Below, one piece after another: positions 26,102 through 35,198 of a DNA stretch of 64,000 nt; position 1 is the first letter of the stretch, and each line of letters begins with the position of its first letter. A program made the position numbers and the translations under genes. The stretch covers positions 310,001-374,000 of the forward strand of contig CBDBND010000034.1 of the NCBI GenBank assembly GCA_965207985.1, given 5' to 3'. The stretch is from CBDBND01 sp965207985 (GTDB lineage: Bacteria; Pseudomonadota; Alphaproteobacteria; Rhodospirillales; Rhodospirillaceae). Below the pieces are notes generated by a model, which was not told the DNA's origin, did not search any database, and worked only from the letters and a program-made list of their open reading frames with translations.

Positions 26102-26986
26102 TTACAGGTAATTCTCGCGGTACCAGTCGTTGACTTCGTCGCCTGTGGTCAGCCACACGTCGTCGTGTTTGGCGATGTGCTCAAAGGCGCGTTTGAGATG
26201 TTTGGCGCGGAACGGCACGCCCACCAGGAAGTTGTGCAAGCAAATGGGCATGATGCGCGCGTTGGTGGCACCTTCTTCGTAAAGCACATCAAACTGATCG
26301 ATGATCATGTCGCCGAAGGCATCCCCTGTGACACCCAAATTAAGGAACGCTGGGATGTCGTTGAGCTCCACCGTGTAGGGCACGGAGATCAGGCTGCCGG
26401 TCTTGGTATTGAACTTGAACGGCTGATCGTCGGCGCAGAAGTCGCAAAGGTATTCCACACCAAACTCCGCCAAAATGTTCGGCGTGTTCATGGTCTCCAC
26501 CAGGAATGGTCCGAGCCAGCCTTTGGTCTTTTTGCCCAGTGTCTTTTCCATGTCTTCCAGCACGGAGCCGATGATTTCCTTTTCCCGGTCCTCTTCGATG
26601 CCGGAGAGGAAGTTGGCGGGCGCGTTGTTGATCCCATGGCCGATCCAGGCCCAATTGCGCTTTTGGCCCTCTTCGATGATGCGCGGGTATTCGCGGATTA
26701 TGTCCGAGTTCAGACATACCGTGCCGCGCATGCCGAGGGGATCCATGATGTCCATCATCCGCCACAGACCGACCCGATTGCCGTAATCCCGCCAGCCGTA
26801 GTTGAGCGGATCGGGCGAGAACGTTGCCGTGCCCGGCACCAGGGCCGTGCCCGGAATGTCTTCGGGAAAATGTTCGATGTTGATGAACGGCACCACAGCA
26901 ACGCGTGCGCCGTTTGGTAATTTCAAAGGGCCCCGGTCGATGATGGGTGAATAGTCATAGTGCGCGGTTTGCGTGAGCTTGGTCAT
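26102..26986 (-). CDS. Polysaccharide-deacetylase-family (PuuE/allantoinase-like) hydrolase
   Basis: 294 residues, no signal peptide. It shows the NodB-type barrel of the PuuE-like branch: RDYGNRVGLWRMMDIMDPLG, then GTVCLNSDIIREYP, WIGHGINNAP with a metal-site His, and a late ICLHNFLVGVPFR with a further His. Cytoplasmic members hydrolyse ring amides such as allantoin or act on other C-N bonds rather than polysaccharides. The isochorismatase-like gene lies 29 bp upstream and the cupin 11 bp downstream; together they suggest breakdown of a cyclic amide or ureide. The substrate is inferred only. Confidence 0.8.
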   Translation of the reverse strand: MTKLTQTAHYDYSPIIDRGPLKLPNGARVAVVPFINIEHFPEDIPGTALVPGTATFSPDPLNYGWRDYGNRVGLWRMMDIMDPLGMRGTVCLNSDIIREYPRIIEEGQKRNWAWIGHGINNAPANFLSGIEEDREKEIIGSVLEDMEKTLGKKTKGWLGPFLVETMNTPNILAEFGVEYLCDFCADDQPFKFNTKTGSLISVPYTVELNDIPAFLNLGVTGDAFGDMIIDQFDVLYEEGATNARIMPICLHNFLVGVPFRAKHLKRAFEHIAKHDDVWLTTGDEVNDWYRENYL

Positions 26987-27015
26987 GGCGCTCCCTTCCC
27001 TAAAACGATTTGTAT

Positions 27016-27675
27016 TTATTGCTGCGGCAGACTGTCGAAGTATTCGAGGATCTCGTCCTTGGAGACCACGTCGCCGTATTTGCCGTTGATGTCGAACAGA
27101 TTGGCCTCATGGGGCCCGTCGTGGCGGTCACCAACGCATTCTCTAACGACGATTGTGCGATAACCGTGCTGACAGCCGTCCACGGCAGACGCGCGGATGC
27201 AGCCGGAGGTGGAGCAGCCGATCAGGATCAACGTGTCCACACCTTTGGCTGTCAACGTCGCGCCCAAACTGGTGCCGAAAAACACCGACGCATATTGCTT
27301 GGTGATCATGGTTTCCGTTTCAAGCGGCTTTACCTCGTCGCAGGTTTCCGCCAGCGGATCCCCTTCCACCAGGCATTTCAGTACCGGTGCTTTGACGGTC
27401 CAGATGCCGCCGTTTTCGAAATTATGGGGGTTGTAGCGCACGTTGGTGTGGAGCACGGGTATGCCCTTGGCCCGGGCCGCTTCAATGACCTCCGGGCTTG
27501 CTTGCACCGCATCGACCACACCGGGGGCAAACAGGGGAGAGCCCTCTGTGGTGTAGCCTTTCATGAAATCGATAACGACAAGGGCGGGCGTGGTGCCGAA
27601 CCCGACCCGGTTGTCCCAAACCCCTTTGTAATTGTCTTGAGCCGACTGAGCAGTCGTATCTGTGGCATCGTTCAT
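27016..27675 (-). CDS. Isochorismatase-family cysteine hydrolase, N-carbamoylsarcosine-amidase-like
   Basis: 219 residues. The triad can be placed: D36 in LVVIDFMKGY, K126 in ITKQYASVFFGT, and C159 in IGCSTSGCIRASAVDG. The STSGCIRA form is that of N-carbamoylsarcosine amidohydrolase and relatives, which release CO2 and NH3 from N-carbamoyl compounds. First gene of a three-gene operon (deacetylase-like, cupin) whose combined chemistry would fit opening of a cyclic ureide and removal of the carbamoyl group. It is divergent from the TAXI-TRAP transporter genes with 97 bp between them. Confidence 0.88.
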   Translation of the reverse strand: MNDATDTTAQSAQDNYKGVWDNRVGFGTTPALVVIDFMKGYTTEGSPLFAPGVVDAVQASPEVIEAARAKGIPVLHTNVRYNPHNFENGGIWTVKAPVLKCLVEGDPLAETCDEVKPLETETMITKQYASVFFGTSLGATLTAKGVDTLILIGCSTSGCIRASAVDGCQHGYRTIVVRECVGDRHDGPHEANLFDINGKYGDVVSKDEILEYFDSLPQQ

Positions 27676-27772
27676 GGCGTCCCTCCATTACCGGTTTCCA
27701 GTTTGTTATGGGTCGAGCCTAGCGCGGCGGCAATGCTTGCACCATGCGCCGCGGGGCCTACACTGCCCTTCC

Positions 27773-28822
27773 ATGTTTAAAGTGTCCGCATTGAGAACGA
27801 TTGGCGCGGTCCTGGCCTTCGTGCGCAGCACGGTCCTGGCCTTAGTGCTTGGCACTCTGATGCCACCGGCTGCACGCGCGGAGTCCTACATCCTGGCCAC
27901 GGCGACGACGGGCGGGACCTACTATCCCGTCGGCGTGGCCTTGGCCACATTGACCAAAGTCAGACTGGAAGCGGAGGGCGGCCCCACCTTGTCGGCGATC
28001 TCTTCGGCGGGATCGGCGGAAAACATCAAACTTTTGCGGGAAAGTCAGGTGCGCTTTGCCATCCTGCAAGGCATCTATGGTGCCTGGGCGTGGGACGGCA
28101 GCGGTGGTCTAGTCAACGAAGGGCCGCAACCTTACCTCCGCTCCGTCACCACCCTTTGGCCCAATGTGGAGCATTGGGTCGTGCGCAAAGCACTGGCAAC
28201 GACAGGAACGGCATCGGACTTCGACAACCTCAAAGGCCGGCGTCTGTCCATCGGCGCCCGTAATTCGGGAACGGAAGGATCGGGGCGCGCGCTGCTCAGC
28301 CGTCTGGGATACGAACCCGATGAAGATTTCAGTCTCGTCAACCAGGGCTACGAACCGAGCGCCGACGGATTGCAGAACGGTACTTTGGAAGCAGCCAATC
28401 TTCCGGCCGGGCCGCCGGTGGCCGCCGTGACCCGCGTGTTCGCCGCCATGGGCGACCGGTTGGCGCTGCTGTCTTTCACCGACGAGCAAATGATCAGAGC
28501 CAACACACCCCATGCGCTTTGGGCGCGCTATGTCATCCCCGCCGAGACATACCCAGGGCAGGATGAACCGGTACAAACTTTGGGACAGCCTAATTTTCTC
28601 GCCGTACACGAAGATGTGTCTGAAGACGACGTCTACCGTATTGTCGAAACCGTATACGCCAATCTTCCCTTCCTGCGGGCGATTCATAAGGCGACAAACG
28701 CCATGAGCTTGGACAACGCGGTCGCGGGACTTCCAGTACCGGTGCATCCGGGTGCAGCGCGGTATTACCAAAACGCCGGACTAACCATTCCGCCAGAGTT
28801 GCTGCCGCCGGAAAGTCCTTGA
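27773..28822 (+). CDS. TAXI-type TRAP transporter substrate-binding protein
   Basis: ATG 27773 (the open frame reaches further upstream only by overlapping the intergenic region); 349 residues. A signal peptide ends near ARAES, and the mature start YILATATTGGTYYPVGVALA is the TAXI family signature. Later parts include SIGARNSGTEGSGRALL and VNQGYEPSADGL. It captures a substrate in the periplasm for the fused permease encoded directly after. Known TAXI ligands are mostly dicarboxylates and amino acids; the specificity here is unknown. Being divergent from the amidase/deacetylase/cupin operon suggests that the substrate feeds those enzymes. Confidence 0.9.
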   Translation: MFKVSALRTIGAVLAFVRSTVLALVLGTLMPPAARAESYILATATTGGTYYPVGVALATLTKVRLEAEGGPTLSAISSAGSAENIKLLRESQVRFAILQGIYGAWAWDGSGGLVNEGPQPYLRSVTTLWPNVEHWVVRKALATTGTASDFDNLKGRRLSIGARNSGTEGSGRALLSRLGYEPDEDFSLVNQGYEPSADGLQNGTLEAANLPAGPPVAAVTRVFAAMGDRLALLSFTDEQMIRANTPHALWARYVIPAETYPGQDEPVQTLGQPNFLAVHEDVSEDDVYRIVETVYANLPFLRAIHKATNAMSLDNAVAGLPVPVHPGAARYYQNAGLTIPPELLPPESP

Positions 28823-28824
28823 GC

Positions 28825-30888
28825 GTGAGCGACGCGGCAGTTCCTCCCGTAGAGATTAATCGTCGTCCTCTCTGGCTCACTTATGGGGCCGCGGGGATTG
28901 CGGTTCTGCATCTCTATTTCAATTCCTTTTCGCCCTTATCGGAGCTGTGGACCTCCATGCTCCATTTCGGCCTGCTCGGTCTGCTGACGGCTTTAGTCAT
29001 ACCGGCACGGAAATCATGGACGGGCAAAGTGGCGCGGATGTTCGACATTGCGTTGGGCGTCATTGTCTTGACCGCCAGCGTTTATCTCATCTTCGCAGAA
29101 GACGCTTTTTATGCCCGTGGACAGTCTTTTGTTTTGTCGGATTGGATGTTTGTCATCCTCGCCGTTGTCTGCGCTTTGGAATTGACCCGGCGCACCACCG
29201 GATTGGTGATCCCTGTTCTTGCCGTTCTCGCCTTGACCTACACCGCCTGGTGGGGACGGGTCGTGCCCGGGGTCTTTCATTTTCCCGGTTTGACTTGGGA
29301 AACGGTGTTGTATCGCGCTGCCTATGGTGGCGACGGCATGTTCGGCACCATCGCCCGGATCTCCTGGACCTATGTGTTTATGTTCATCCTGTTCGGAACG
29401 GTGCTGCTCAAAAGTGGCGCGTCCGATGTGATTCTCGCCCTGGCTCGGGCAGCGGCGGGACGGTTCGTCGGCGGACCGGGTTTGGTGGCGGTGTTTGGAT
29501 CGGGACTGATGGGCTCCGTTTCCGGTTCCGCCATCGGCAATACGGTATCCACCGGTGTGGTCACCATTCCCTTAATGAAGCAGTCGGGGTTCCCTGCCCG
29601 CACCGCTGCGGGCATTGAAGCCGCAGCCTCGACCGGTGGCCAGCTCATGCCCCCGGTGATGGGCGCCGGCGCCTTTCTCATGGCGACGTATACCGGGGAA
29701 AGCTATCTCACCATCATCGCCGTCGCCGCGCTGCCTGCGTTTTTGTATTTCTTATCGGTTGCTTTTCAGGTTCGCATCGCCGCGCTCCGGTACGGTCTGA
29801 AACGCGAAGAAACACCGTCGGAAACTTTAGGCCTCGCCAAAGGCTGGCCTGTCCTGTTGCCCATCGCCCTGCTGGTAACGTTACTCGTTGCCGGGTTTAC
29901 GCCGACGTGGTCCGCCGGAGCCGCCTCCTTGGCCAGCTTGGTCTGTGCCCGGTTCGGCCCCCGTCCCTTGGGCGTCAAAGACCTTGTCGACACCTTGGCA
30001 CAGGCCAGCCTGACGGCGGCCTCCATCGCCGTGTTGTTGATCGCGGTGGGTCTGGTGGTTTTGGCCGTGACCACGACGGGTCTTGGTCCGACGGTGTCGC
30101 AGATGATTATCACCTGGTCCGGCGGTAACTTGATCCTGACGCTGCTGCTGGTCGCCCTCGCCTCGTTGATTCTCGGATTGGGACTTCCCGTCACCGCCGC
30201 CTATGTGGTGCTGGCGCCGCTCGCTGCGCCCGCATTGGCCGACTTGATGCTGGATGCCAAACTGCTTGAAACATTGATGGCCGGCACTCTTAGTGATGGC
30301 GCGCGATCCGTTTTTATGGTGCTCATGCCGGACCAGGCATCGGCGCTCTTGGAACCCATGTCCCGGGATGTGGCCCTGGCCTTTTCGGCCGCCGTTCCAC
30401 CCGAACTCAAGCCAACCATTGCAGAACAAGGATTGTCGGCAAGCGCCGTCGCAGCGTCGTTGTTGACGGCCCATATGATCGTGTTTTGGCTGTCACAGGA
30501 TTCCAATGTCACCCCACCCGTTTGTCTGACCGCCTATGCGGCGGCCGGCCTGGCTGGCACCAAACCCATTGCGACGGGCTTCACCGCCTGGGCTTTTGCT
30601 AAGGGCCTCTACGTGGTTCCTTTGGTTATGGCTCTGACGCCACTCATCGGTGGAACCGGTATTGAAGTTCTACAGATCACGGTGGTGACAGCGATTGCTC
30701 TTTACGCCTTTGCCGGTGTTCTTCAGGGCTATTTGGAAGGTCCGTTGAGCTTTGTAGAACGAGTGGCAATGGCCGCCCTTATCGTGGTGTTGCTGTGGCC
30801 TCACGGATCACTCAGCGCTGATGGCCTTGCCATCGTGGGCATTCTTTTCATGATCTGGTTTACCAAACGACATGTCAGCCATGACTGA
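28825..30888 (+). CDS. TRAP transporter fused permease (DctQM-type, TAXI system)
   Basis: GTG 28825 is chosen with GGAAAG 10 bases upstream; TTG 28819, overlapping the previous stop, is the alternative. About 687 residues and 16 or more hydrophobic helices: a 4-helix DctQ-like N-terminus joined to the 12-helix DctM-like part. Conserved large-subunit segments are SGSAIGNTVSTGVVTIPLMK and GGQLMPPVMGAGAFLMA. It uses an ion gradient for uptake. It is translationally close to the binding-protein gene, so the two form one transporter. Confidence 0.9.
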   Translation: MSDAAVPPVEINRRPLWLTYGAAGIAVLHLYFNSFSPLSELWTSMLHFGLLGLLTALVIPARKSWTGKVARMFDIALGVIVLTASVYLIFAEDAFYARGQSFVLSDWMFVILAVVCALELTRRTTGLVIPVLAVLALTYTAWWGRVVPGVFHFPGLTWETVLYRAAYGGDGMFGTIARISWTYVFMFILFGTVLLKSGASDVILALARAAAGRFVGGPGLVAVFGSGLMGSVSGSAIGNTVSTGVVTIPLMKQSGFPARTAAGIEAAASTGGQLMPPVMGAGAFLMATYTGESYLTIIAVAALPAFLYFLSVAFQVRIAALRYGLKREETPSETLGLAKGWPVLLPIALLVTLLVAGFTPTWSAGAASLASLVCARFGPRPLGVKDLVDTLAQASLTAASIAVLLIAVGLVVLAVTTTGLGPTVSQMIITWSGGNLILTLLLVALASLILGLGLPVTAAYVVLAPLAAPALADLMLDAKLLETLMAGTLSDGARSVFMVLMPDQASALLEPMSRDVALAFSAAVPPELKPTIAEQGLSASAVAASLLTAHMIVFWLSQDSNVTPPVCLTAYAAAGLAGTKPIATGFTAWAFAKGLYVVPLVMALTPLIGGTGIEVLQITVVTAIALYAFAGVLQGYLEGPLSFVERVAMAALIVVLLWPHGSLSADGLAIVGILFMIWFTKRHVSHD

Positions 30889-32439
30889 CGCGGCAGCCGA
30901 GTTTGATCGTGGGTTAACCGCTCTCAATGCGGGAGACCAAAGCCAAGCGTTGTCGGGTTTTCTCATGGCCCTGGATCCGGAAACGCCGGCCCACCGCCAG
31001 AAAGCATTGGAAACGCTTGGGACTTCGGTTGGGTACACCACATTGCCTCAACCGGTTTTAGACGGCCTGGCAAGGTGCACCGAAGATCCCGTCGTCGACC
31101 TCCAACCCTTAGCCTTGGTTGTTAAGACACTTCTGGAACACCACGCGATGCGGTCCCGATGGCTCGATCTTTTGGATCAGGGTGACGACGTCTTGGAACA
31201 CGCGCTGGCGGACGGCGTTTTTGATAGCATTCTCACCGACCCTATCATCCGCGCTGTGCTTAACACGGCCATCAACATTAGCCTCGACCTGGAAGACATT
31301 CTCACCAGTTTGCGCCGCCATGGATTGTCTTACGCGGTTAAGGGAAAGACATCCGTCCTACTCGACCGGCATCGCATGTTTTTCGAAGCGCTCTCTACGC
31401 AAGCCGAACGCACAGACTTTGCCTGGGCTGAGTCTGAGGAAGAAGATCAATGGTTGGAGAACGTTTCCAATGTAACTGATGGCCAACTTATTTTGAGTGC
31501 CTACCGACACGTTACGGAGTCCCCTATCCCAGCGCCGATGGCTTTGACGCGGGTGTCCGACGCGATCTCCCTTAAGGTGCAATCTCAATACGCGGCCTAT
31601 CCCTATCCCCGTTGGGAGCGGCTTTCTCCCATCATTGCAAAGTCTCTGTACGTATTTTTAGCAGAGCGTTTTCCAAAAGAATCTTGGCTGGATCGTTTCA
31701 AAGAATCAGTAAACGGATTGAGCGCCGGTTGCGGCACGGACCGGGGAGCCTTGCAGCTTGCGAGATCGATCGAAGGTCTCGCTTTAACTGCGGTGGACTT
31801 AAGTGCCAGCAGTTTGACCTTCGCCAACGGTAAGACGAAAGATCTGGGTATCGCCAACGTGGCCTTTGGGCTTGCGGATATATTGGAACTGCCGTCCCTC
31901 GAACGGCGGTTCGACGTCATCGAGAGTTCGGGTGTGCTTCACCACATGGACGATCCTGCTGCTGGTTTGAAGGCGCTTTGCCGTTGTCTTGCGCCGGACG
32001 GTGTCATGCGCCTTGCCCTCTACAGTGAACGGGCCCATGCATCCGTCGTTGCTGCCCGTCAATGAATTACCGACGAAGACCTTAAGGATACAGCGGAAGG
32101 ATTGCGCCTGGCCGCACCCTGCTTCGACTCTTACCGTCTGACCATGCGGCAAAGCGTGTCATGGAAACCCCGGAGTTTTTTGTTCTCAGCGGACTACACG
32201 ACCTAATCTTCAACGTTCAAGAACATCGATTCACGACACCGGAAATCAAAGACCTGTTGGCTGGCGAACGGTTGACCTTTCTCGGCTTTGATCATGTCAA
32301 TCCCATGGCATCCATTCGCTATGCGGAACAGTTCCCCGACGACAGCCATCAGACCAATCTGGACAATTGGGACCGCTTCGAGCAGAACCATGCCGACACC
32401 TTTGCCGAGATGTATCAGTTTTGGTGCCGTCCGGCGTAA
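30872..32439 (+). pseudogene. Methyltransferase with N-terminal helical repeats, broken by TGA and a frameshift
   Basis: The frame from ATG 30872 overlaps the permease end. The N-terminus (to about residue 230) is helical and TPR-like (FDRGLTALNAGDQSQALSGF). A SAM-methyltransferase domain follows: LSAGCGTDRGALQLARS, LTAVDLSASSLTFA, VIESSGVLHHMDDPAAGLKA. At 32063-32065 a TGA interrupts AARQ-(stop)-ITDEDLKDTAEGLRLA in one frame; near 32110 the reading passes to another frame giving LLRLLPSDHAAKRVMETPEF and then LIFNVQEHRFTTPEI, the usual C-terminus, ending at 32439. Two lesions make sequencing error less likely than decay. Confidence 0.75.
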
Positions 32440-32464
32440 TGCTTGAGCCGTGTGAGTTTGTTTG

Positions 32465-33244
32465 ATGACAGAAGGTTGGAATCCGGACGTTTATCTCCGT
32501 TACGAGGCTTATCGGGCGCGGCCTGCCCTCGATCTCATGGAACAGATCCATCTGGACGTGGATGGACCCATCGTCGATCTTGGCTGCGGGCCGGGTAACG
32601 TGACCAAACAACTCAAGGACAAGTGGCCGGAGCGGAGCGTTATCGCCATTGATAAGTCGGACACTATGCTGGCCAAAGCCCGCGACGCATTTGGCGAAGA
32701 CGTCATCACCTGGCAACAAGGCGATATCGCCGCGTGGACGGCTGATCAACACTACGCCCTGGTGTTTTCAAACGCCGTGCTGCATTGGGTGGAAAATCAT
32801 ACTCAAGTATTGCCGCAACTGATGAACGCCGTGAAGCCGGGCGGGTGGCTGGCGTTTCAGATTCCGGTGACGGAAGATGCGGCCTATCAAAAATGCATCC
32901 GCGCGACCGTGCAGTCGGACAAGTGGCGGGACAAGCTCGCAGGCGTATGGATGTATAAGAATCCCATGGCGCCGGAACCGCTCTACGATCTGCTGACGCC
33001 AATGTGTTCGTCGGTGGATGTCTGGGTGACCGACTATCACCATGTTCTGGAAGGCGATAATCCGGCGGTGGATTGGATTATGGGCACGGGACTAACGCCC
33101 TATCTCGCCGTCCTCAATGACTCCGACAAGAAAGACTTCATCGCCGATTACAGCAAACGGATGGTAGCCGCCTATCCCAAGCAAGTGGACGGCAAAACAC
33201 TTTTCTTGATGAAGCGGATTTTTGCTCTGGCGCGAAAGGCGTGA
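32465..33244 (+). CDS. tam: Trans-aconitate 2-methyltransferase-like enzyme
   Basis: ATG 32465; 259 residues. The start TEGWNPDVYLRYEAYRARP is a form of the typical Tam W-x-P-x-x-Y...R-x-RP opening. Motif I is IVDLGCGPGNVTKQL, then VIAIDKSDTMLAKARDAF, and LVFSNAVLHWVENHTQVLPQ. Tam methylates trans-aconitate, an inhibitory side product of aconitase, using SAM. It could also be a close methyltransferase with another acid substrate. It stands alone, downstream of the broken methyltransferase, and converges on a small gene on the other strand. Confidence 0.82.
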   Translation: MTEGWNPDVYLRYEAYRARPALDLMEQIHLDVDGPIVDLGCGPGNVTKQLKDKWPERSVIAIDKSDTMLAKARDAFGEDVITWQQGDIAAWTADQHYALVFSNAVLHWVENHTQVLPQLMNAVKPGGWLAFQIPVTEDAAYQKCIRATVQSDKWRDKLAGVWMYKNPMAPEPLYDLLTPMCSSVDVWVTDYHHVLEGDNPAVDWIMGTGLTPYLAVLNDSDKKDFIADYSKRMVAAYPKQVDGKTLFLMKRIFALARKA

Positions 33245-33251
33245 GCGCTGC

Positions 33252-33563
33252 TCAAGCAGCCGATTGGGTTATGGCCAGCGCCGTATCCCGCTCTCGCATA
33301 CGGAACACCGCATCGAGCACTTCCTGCGGCGAAAGATCAGGGCGAACGGCCACTACGGCGTCTGCCGCCAGACGGCATTGGTCCACATAGTCCCGACCCG
33401 AGGCCCGGGCGTGAGAGAGGGCCCGCAAGACAATGCCCTGAACGTCGTCAAGCACGACATCGTTGCTTTTGTCTTCGATCTGCTTGGGCGCAACGAAGGG
33501 GATGACCGACTGAATATCCGCTGATCCGTCTTCGTTGGTCGGATTTGTACTGATCTGATTCAT
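33252..33563 (-). CDS. Small hypothetical protein
   Basis: 103 residues, ATG 33563 after GAGGCG. Acidic N-terminus, then a largely helical part (DYVDQCRLAADAVVAVRPDL and EVLDAVFRMRERDTALAIT). No family recognised, no signal peptide, no membrane segment. It converges on tam with 7 bp between stop codons. Coding composition matches its neighbours, which supports a real gene. Confidence 0.5.
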   Translation of the reverse strand: MNQISTNPTNEDGSADIQSVIPFVAPKQIEDKSNDVVLDDVQGIVLRALSHARASGRDYVDQCRLAADAVVAVRPDLSPQEVLDAVFRMRERDTALAITQSAA

Positions 33564-33735
33564 CGCCTCACCGTCTTACCCTATCTATTGTAGGTCGCAT
33601 CCCCCACGACACAAGATGTCGGGGCTTGTTTGGCTCCTACCGGCGAGGCGCGCCGGCCCTGGCCGAATCGAATATCAGATTTAGACCGCTCGAATCGGCA
33701 TTTTGCCGGCGAACGGAAGGCCTCTTTGTGACGGG

Positions 33736-33966
33736 TTATTGACCCTTTTTTGGCGCCTGCGATTGAGCTGCTTCCCCACGCGCTTTGCAGGCCGCCACAA
33801 CCTCCCGCTTTTGATCGAGGGTCATGGTCCGCCAGGCCCCAATCTCCTTAACGGTGCGATGACAACCGATGCACATCTTGGTCTCGCGATCGACGGTGCA
33901 GACGCCGACGCAGGGTGATGCGGGCAAGTCCAAAGCTGGCTGCGGAGGAGCGGCTGGTGTATCCAT
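33736..33966 (-). CDS. DUF1289 family protein
   Basis: 76 residues from ATG 33966. It contains SPCVGVCTVDRETKMCIGCH followed by RTVKEIGAWRTM, the four-cysteine signature of DUF1289, predicted to bind metal or an Fe-S cluster. Function unknown; such small proteins are common in Proteobacteria. Divergent from queF, with 82 bp between the starts. The frame extends upstream of this ATG, but that part is not conserved-looking. Confidence 0.85.
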   Translation of the reverse strand: MDTPAAPPQPALDLPASPCVGVCTVDRETKMCIGCHRTVKEIGAWRTMTLDQKREVVAACKARGEAAQSQAPKKGQ

Positions 33967-34048
33967 GGCGCCCTCACCTATCCTGCCAGCGATGCCGATG
34001 CAAGCGGGGTATGATGCATTGACGGTGTGAGCAAGGAGAAAAATCAAA

Positions 34049-34510
34049 GTGACCGACGACGCGGAAACCCTGACCCAGCTGGGCAACAAGACGGACCTGC
34101 CCGCCTCGCCCGACGAGGCGGTTCTGGAAACCGTGCCTAACCCGCAAGCTGGATCCGATTATCTCGTGCGTTTCTCCTGCCCCGAATTCACCAGCCTCTG
34201 CCCCATCACCGGCCAGCCCGACTTCGCCCATCTGGTCATCGACTATGTGCCGGTGGACAAGATCGTTGAGTCCAAGTCGTTGAAACTGTTTCTCACATCC
34301 TTCCGTAACCACGGCGCCTTTCACGAAGATTGCACGGTGATGATCGGCAAACGCATTGTCGAAGCCACCGGTGCCAAATGGCTGCGCATCGGTGGCTATT
34401 GGTATCCCCGCGGCGGTATTCCCATCGATGTGTTCTGGCAGACCGGCGAAGCCCCGGAAGGATTGTGGATTCCCGACCAGGACGTGGCGGGGTACAGAGG
34501 ACGAGGTTAA
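34049..34510 (+). CDS. queF: NADPH-dependent 7-cyano-7-deazaguanine reductase
   Basis: 153 residues from GTG 34049 with AAGGAG upstream; short (unimodular, YkvM-like) type. The nucleophilic Cys51 and acid Asp58 lie in FTSLCPITGQPDFAH. The QueF motif is ESKSLKLFLTSFRNHGAFHE, which binds NADPH. It reduces preQ0 to preQ1 in queuosine biosynthesis. No other que genes are in the window. The next gene starts 6 bp after it but is truncated by an IS fragment. Confidence 0.95.
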   Translation: MTDDAETLTQLGNKTDLPASPDEAVLETVPNPQAGSDYLVRFSCPEFTSLCPITGQPDFAHLVIDYVPVDKIVESKSLKLFLTSFRNHGAFHEDCTVMIGKRIVEATGAKWLRIGGYWYPRGGIPIDVFWQTGEAPEGLWIPDQDVAGYRGRG

Positions 34511-34516
34511 GTACCG

Positions 34517-34706
34517 ATGTGGATCATGGTGGCCGGGCCGTACAAGTCAGGCACAAAGACCGAGGAAGAACGTGCCGACAATTTACGCCGTTTGAACGAG
34601 GCCGCCGTTGACGTGTTTGATCGCGGCCATACACCCATCATCGGGGTCAATCTCGCCTTGCCGGTGATACAAGCGGCGGGGGAAGACAGATATGACGAGA
34701 TGATGA
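34517..34706 (+). pseudogene. DUF4406-like (nucleoside deoxyribosyltransferase fold) gene, 3' end lost
   Basis: ATG 34517 begins MWIMVAGPYKSGTKTEEER and continues NLRRLNEAAVDVFDRGH and TPIIGVNLALPVIQAAGEDR, which looks like the start of the DUF4406/deoxyribosyltransferase-like Rossmann fold (AGPYxSG...N...A). After YDEMM at about 34706 the sequence becomes an IS transposase fragment read on the other strand, and the open frame ends at 34741. The distal part of the gene is not found beyond the fragment. Confidence 0.6.
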
Positions 34707-34983
34707 CCTCCTGCCACGTCCCGTCGTCGCGCCACTTGTAGAAATAGTACTGAACCGAGCTGCGCGGCGGAAACTCGCCGGGCAGCATGCGCCACTGGCA
34801 GCCGCTGCGGGCCATGTACAGGATCGCGGTCATCACTTCCCGCATATCCGTCTTGCGCGGGCGGCCCAGAGCCCTTGCGGGCGGCATATGGGGTTCGATC
34901 ACGCACCATTCGGTATCGCTCAGATCGCTTGCGTAGCGGTGCGCCTCGCGCTCATATTTCTCACGAGTGGCGTCAGTCCACAT
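34707..34983 (-). pseudogene. 5' fragment of an IS5-family (IS427-type) transposase
   Basis: From ATG 34983 the minus strand encodes YASDLSDTEWCVIEPHMPPA, then RKTDMREVMTAILYMARSGC and QWRMLPGEFPPRSSVQYYFY plus KWRDDGTWQE. This is only the N-terminal DUF4096-type region of orfA; the catalytic DDE part is absent because sequence beyond 34706 belongs to the DUF4406-like gene. The remainder up to 35198 (about 215 bp) has no recognisable gene. Confidence 0.8.
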
Positions 34984-35198
34984 CTTGTTATCCTCCTTGC
35001 TGGCGAACACAACAAGGGAATCACAAGGGACTGATTCCACTCAATTCTTTTTCGGTCAGGCTCTGAGATTCCCCAATACGAGCGGATGCGACAGAAGTCT
35101 TGAACTGGAGAGTTTTAGCCAAAAGGCGAACAGGGTGGTTTTACCCGCCTTGGATCATCAGGAACTTTCACCTGTAATACTGATCTGAATTTTAGGGG

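Noticed and set aside
26021..26920. Long plus-strand open frame over the deacetylase gene
   Set aside because: It mirrors the well-supported minus-strand deacetylase and cupin starts; composition is that of an antisense shadow.
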